7,919 nucleotides of DNA from Eudoraea sp. (lineage in GTDB: Bacteria > Bacteroidota > Bacteroidia > Flavobacteriales > Flavobacteriaceae). Of the stretch, positions 6,408-7,919 are shown one piece after another. The notes under the pieces were generated by a model. The model had not been told where the DNA came from. It saw nothing but the letters and a program-made list of their open reading frames with translations, and searched no databases. Both the position numbers and the translations under genes were made by a program. Where the stretch lies: the NCBI GenBank assembly GCA_024642325.1, contig JAHEBI010000091.1:1-7919 (forward strand), in the 5' to 3' direction. The first letter of the stretch is position 1, and each line of letters starts with the position of its first letter.

Positions 6408-7145
6408 TTGGAAATCACTACCACGTCCTGGATATTAGCATTTTCTGCTTCGGTAATCCTGGGAATTTCTAAAGCAGGACTTAAAGGTATAGCCATTATT
6501 ATTGTAACCCTTATGGCGCTTGCCTTTGGAGCCAGGGAATCTACCGGCCTCATTGTACCTTTGCTTTTGGTAGGTGATATTTTTGCGGTAATATATTACA
6601 ACAGGCACGCACAATGGAAATACATACTTCGCTTTTTGCCATGGATGATTTTAGGCTTGCTAATTGGTGTCCTGATTGGAAGAAACCTACCCGAAAAGAC
6701 GTTTAAAATTGGGATGTCTGCCATTATTCTTGTGAGTGTATTGCTGATGTACTGGTGGGATTTGCGTAAATCTAAATCGGTGCCCTCACATTGGGCTTTT
6801 GGAGGGTTTACAGGATTACTGGCTGGTATTACCACGATGATAGGAAATCTGGCGGGTGCTTTTTCAAATATTTATTTTTTAGCTATGCGACTTCCTAAAA
6901 ATGTATTTATAGGCACGGCAGCATGGTTGTTCCTGATTATTAACGCCATAAAACTGCCTTTTCACATTTTTGTCTGGAAAACCATCAGTTGGGAAACATT
7001 GGTTGTAGATCTAAAACTTATTCCCGGAATTATATTGGGTTTATTTATTGGTGTTAGGTTGGTTAAAGTTATTCGTGAAAGTTTTTACAGGAAATTGATC
7101 CTGGTTTTAACTGCCCTTGGCGCTATCCTCATTCTGTTGCGGTAA
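6408..7145 (+). CDS. TauE/SafE (TSUP) family permease
   Basis: This 245-residue inner-membrane protein with about seven to eight hydrophobic segments belongs to the TSUP (TauE/SafE, DUF81) family. Some members export sulfite, sulfoacetate or related anions, but most are uncharacterised. The two family halves are visible: ILGISKAGLKGIAI (about 18-31) with ARESTGLIVPLLLVGDIFAVIYYNRHAQW in the first, and GGFTGLLAGITTMIGNLAGAFSNIYFL in the second. The start is a TTG (6408-6410). A TGA at 6384-6386 closes the frame upstream with no ATG in between, and the first in-frame ATG (about 6513) would remove the conserved first helix. A substrate cannot be assigned, and no sulfur-metabolism gene is adjacent. 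It diverges from the symporter and overlaps the 3' end of the convergent EEP-family gene by 17 bp. Confidence 0.87.
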   Translation: MEITTTSWILAFSASVILGISKAGLKGIAIIIVTLMALAFGARESTGLIVPLLLVGDIFAVIYYNRHAQWKYILRFLPWMILGLLIGVLIGRNLPEKTFKIGMSAIILVSVLLMYWWDLRKSKSVPSHWAFGGFTGLLAGITTMIGNLAGAFSNIYFLAMRLPKNVFIGTAAWLFLIINAIKLPFHIFVWKTISWETLVVDLKLIPGIILGLFIGVRLVKVIRESFYRKLILVLTALGAILILLR

Positions 7146-7919
7146 TAGTTAATTTAGCGAGAACAGGGAAATGATCTGAAGGATATCTCATGTCTTTGGA
7201 ATCACTCAAAACAGCATATTTCAGTATCTTAAAACCTGTTTTGGATAAGAATATATAATCTATCCTGCGTGTTACAGGTTCACAGAAGTCAAACCCGTTA
7301 AATGTGCCTTCGGGACCGAAAGCTTTGTCCCCTGCATAAATATGCGAATCGTGCATGGTACTGGAAAGAAGTAATATACTGGGGTGATCTGGTTCAAGAT
7401 TAAGGTCGCCGGTCAGTATTACGGGGAAATTCTGTACATTTAATTCCTGTATTTTTTCAATAATCAGGAATACACTTTCCTTTCTGGCTTCTTCTCCTAT
7501 ATGATCAAAATGCGTATTGAATACCCAAAAGTTCTGAGCTCCGTTTTTGGTTTTAAATAGGCCATAAGTACAGATTCGTTTTATGGCTGCATCCCATCCT
7601 AATGATGGCAAGTCGGTTGTTTTGGAAAGCCAGAAGGTGTTTTCTTCCAGTAATTCCAACTCATCTGTATTATAAAAAATAGCAGAAAATTCGCCATTTT
7701 TAAGTCCGTCTTCTCTCCCTTTCCCAATATAGGTATAACCGGGCATGCCATTCTTTATTTCTTCCAGTTGATGCAGTAACCCCTCCTGAACCCCAAAAAC
7801 CTGGGGTTCATAAAAATTGAGCTGGCCGATAAGAAAGTCCTTCCTGTTATCCCAACGGTTCAAACTATCAGAAGCAACGTCTAAGCGAATGTTATATGTA
7901 AGGACTGTTATATTCTGGG
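7129..7919 (-). CDS. Endonuclease/exonuclease/phosphatase (EEP) family hydrolase, N terminus cut by right edge
   Basis: This metal-dependent phosphodiesterase/phosphatase fold is shared by exonuclease III, DNase I and inositol phosphatases. The visible 263 residues include all the main active-site motifs in order: LTYNIRLD (Asn codon 7891-7893) with NRWDNRKD after it, VQEG (7781-7792, metal-binding Glu), NTHFDH (7501-7518), GDLN (7399-7410), TFNGF, RRIDYIF and SDHFPV (7162-7179, catalytic Asp-His). The frame stays open to the right edge, so the start codon and any signal peptide lie outside the window. Members of this size in Bacteroidota are often exported, but that cannot be judged here, nor can the substrate. 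The missing part should be short, because TYNIR usually lies close to the N terminus or just after a signal peptide. It converges on the TSUP gene with overlapping 3' ends. Confidence 0.9.
   Translation of the reverse strand, partial: QNITVLTYNIRLDVASDSLNRWDNRKDFLIGQLNFYEPQVFGVQEGLLHQLEEIKNGMPGYTYIGKGREDGLKNGEFSAIFYNTDELELLEENTFWLSKTTDLPSLGWDAAIKRICTYGLFKTKNGAQNFWVFNTHFDHIGEEARKESVFLIIEKIQELNVQNFPVILTGDLNLEPDHPSILLLSSTMHDSHIYAGDKAFGPEGTFNGFDFCEPVTRRIDYIFLSKTGFKILKYAVLSDSKDMRYPSDHFPVLAKLTITATE

Noticed and set aside
6224..6553. Open frame covering the symporter-TSUP spacer on the minus strand
   Set aside because: It overlaps both real genes, has no family features, and the spacer itself looks like promoter DNA.

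Overview
The window reads as chromosomal DNA from a member of the Bacteroidota, most likely a flavobacterium (Flavobacteriaceae). The evidence is the moderately low GC content, the cysteine-free bL32 protein, the DUF177 protein ending in the flavobacterial DPRWxxLKKL tail, the near absence of Shine-Dalgarno sequences, and at least one excellent Bacteroidota-type promoter (TTG, 19 bp, TATCTTTG). There are nine genes, two of them cut by the window edges. I see no tRNA, rRNA, CRISPR array, insertion sequence or phage gene.

Left part (1-3355) is a housekeeping block. On the minus strand, read from right to left, lie pdxA (vitamin B6), the DUF177/YceD gene, rpmF (ribosomal protein bL32) and the start of fabH (first condensation of fatty acid synthesis). 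On the plus strand ribE (riboflavin synthase) diverges from pdxA across 58 bp. yceD and rpmF form a self-contained transcription unit: a strong promoter at 1571-1600 and a clear intrinsic terminator at 756-787. fabH follows the terminator after an unusual 118 bp AT-rich stretch whose A and T tracts repeat about every 10 bp and which contains a 16 bp inverted repeat.

Middle part (3411-6315) is a two-gene minus-strand operon. A 603-residue sodium:solute symporter is followed, after only 4 bp, by a membrane acetyltransferase of the NagX/HGSNAT (DUF5009) type that keeps the family's His motif. Together they suggest import and membrane-coupled acetylation of an amino sugar; this is inference, and no glycosidase, kinase or regulator lies in the window to confirm it.

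Right part (6408-7919) holds a TauE/SafE (TSUP) permease on the plus strand. It appears to start with TTG and shares a 92 bp divergent region with the symporter. It overlaps tail-to-tail by 17 bp with an endonuclease/exonuclease/phosphatase-family gene that runs off the right edge.

Overall this is largely ordinary core genome. I did not find a convincing undescribed system; the symporter/acetyltransferase pair and the phased-tract region before fabH are the best leads.
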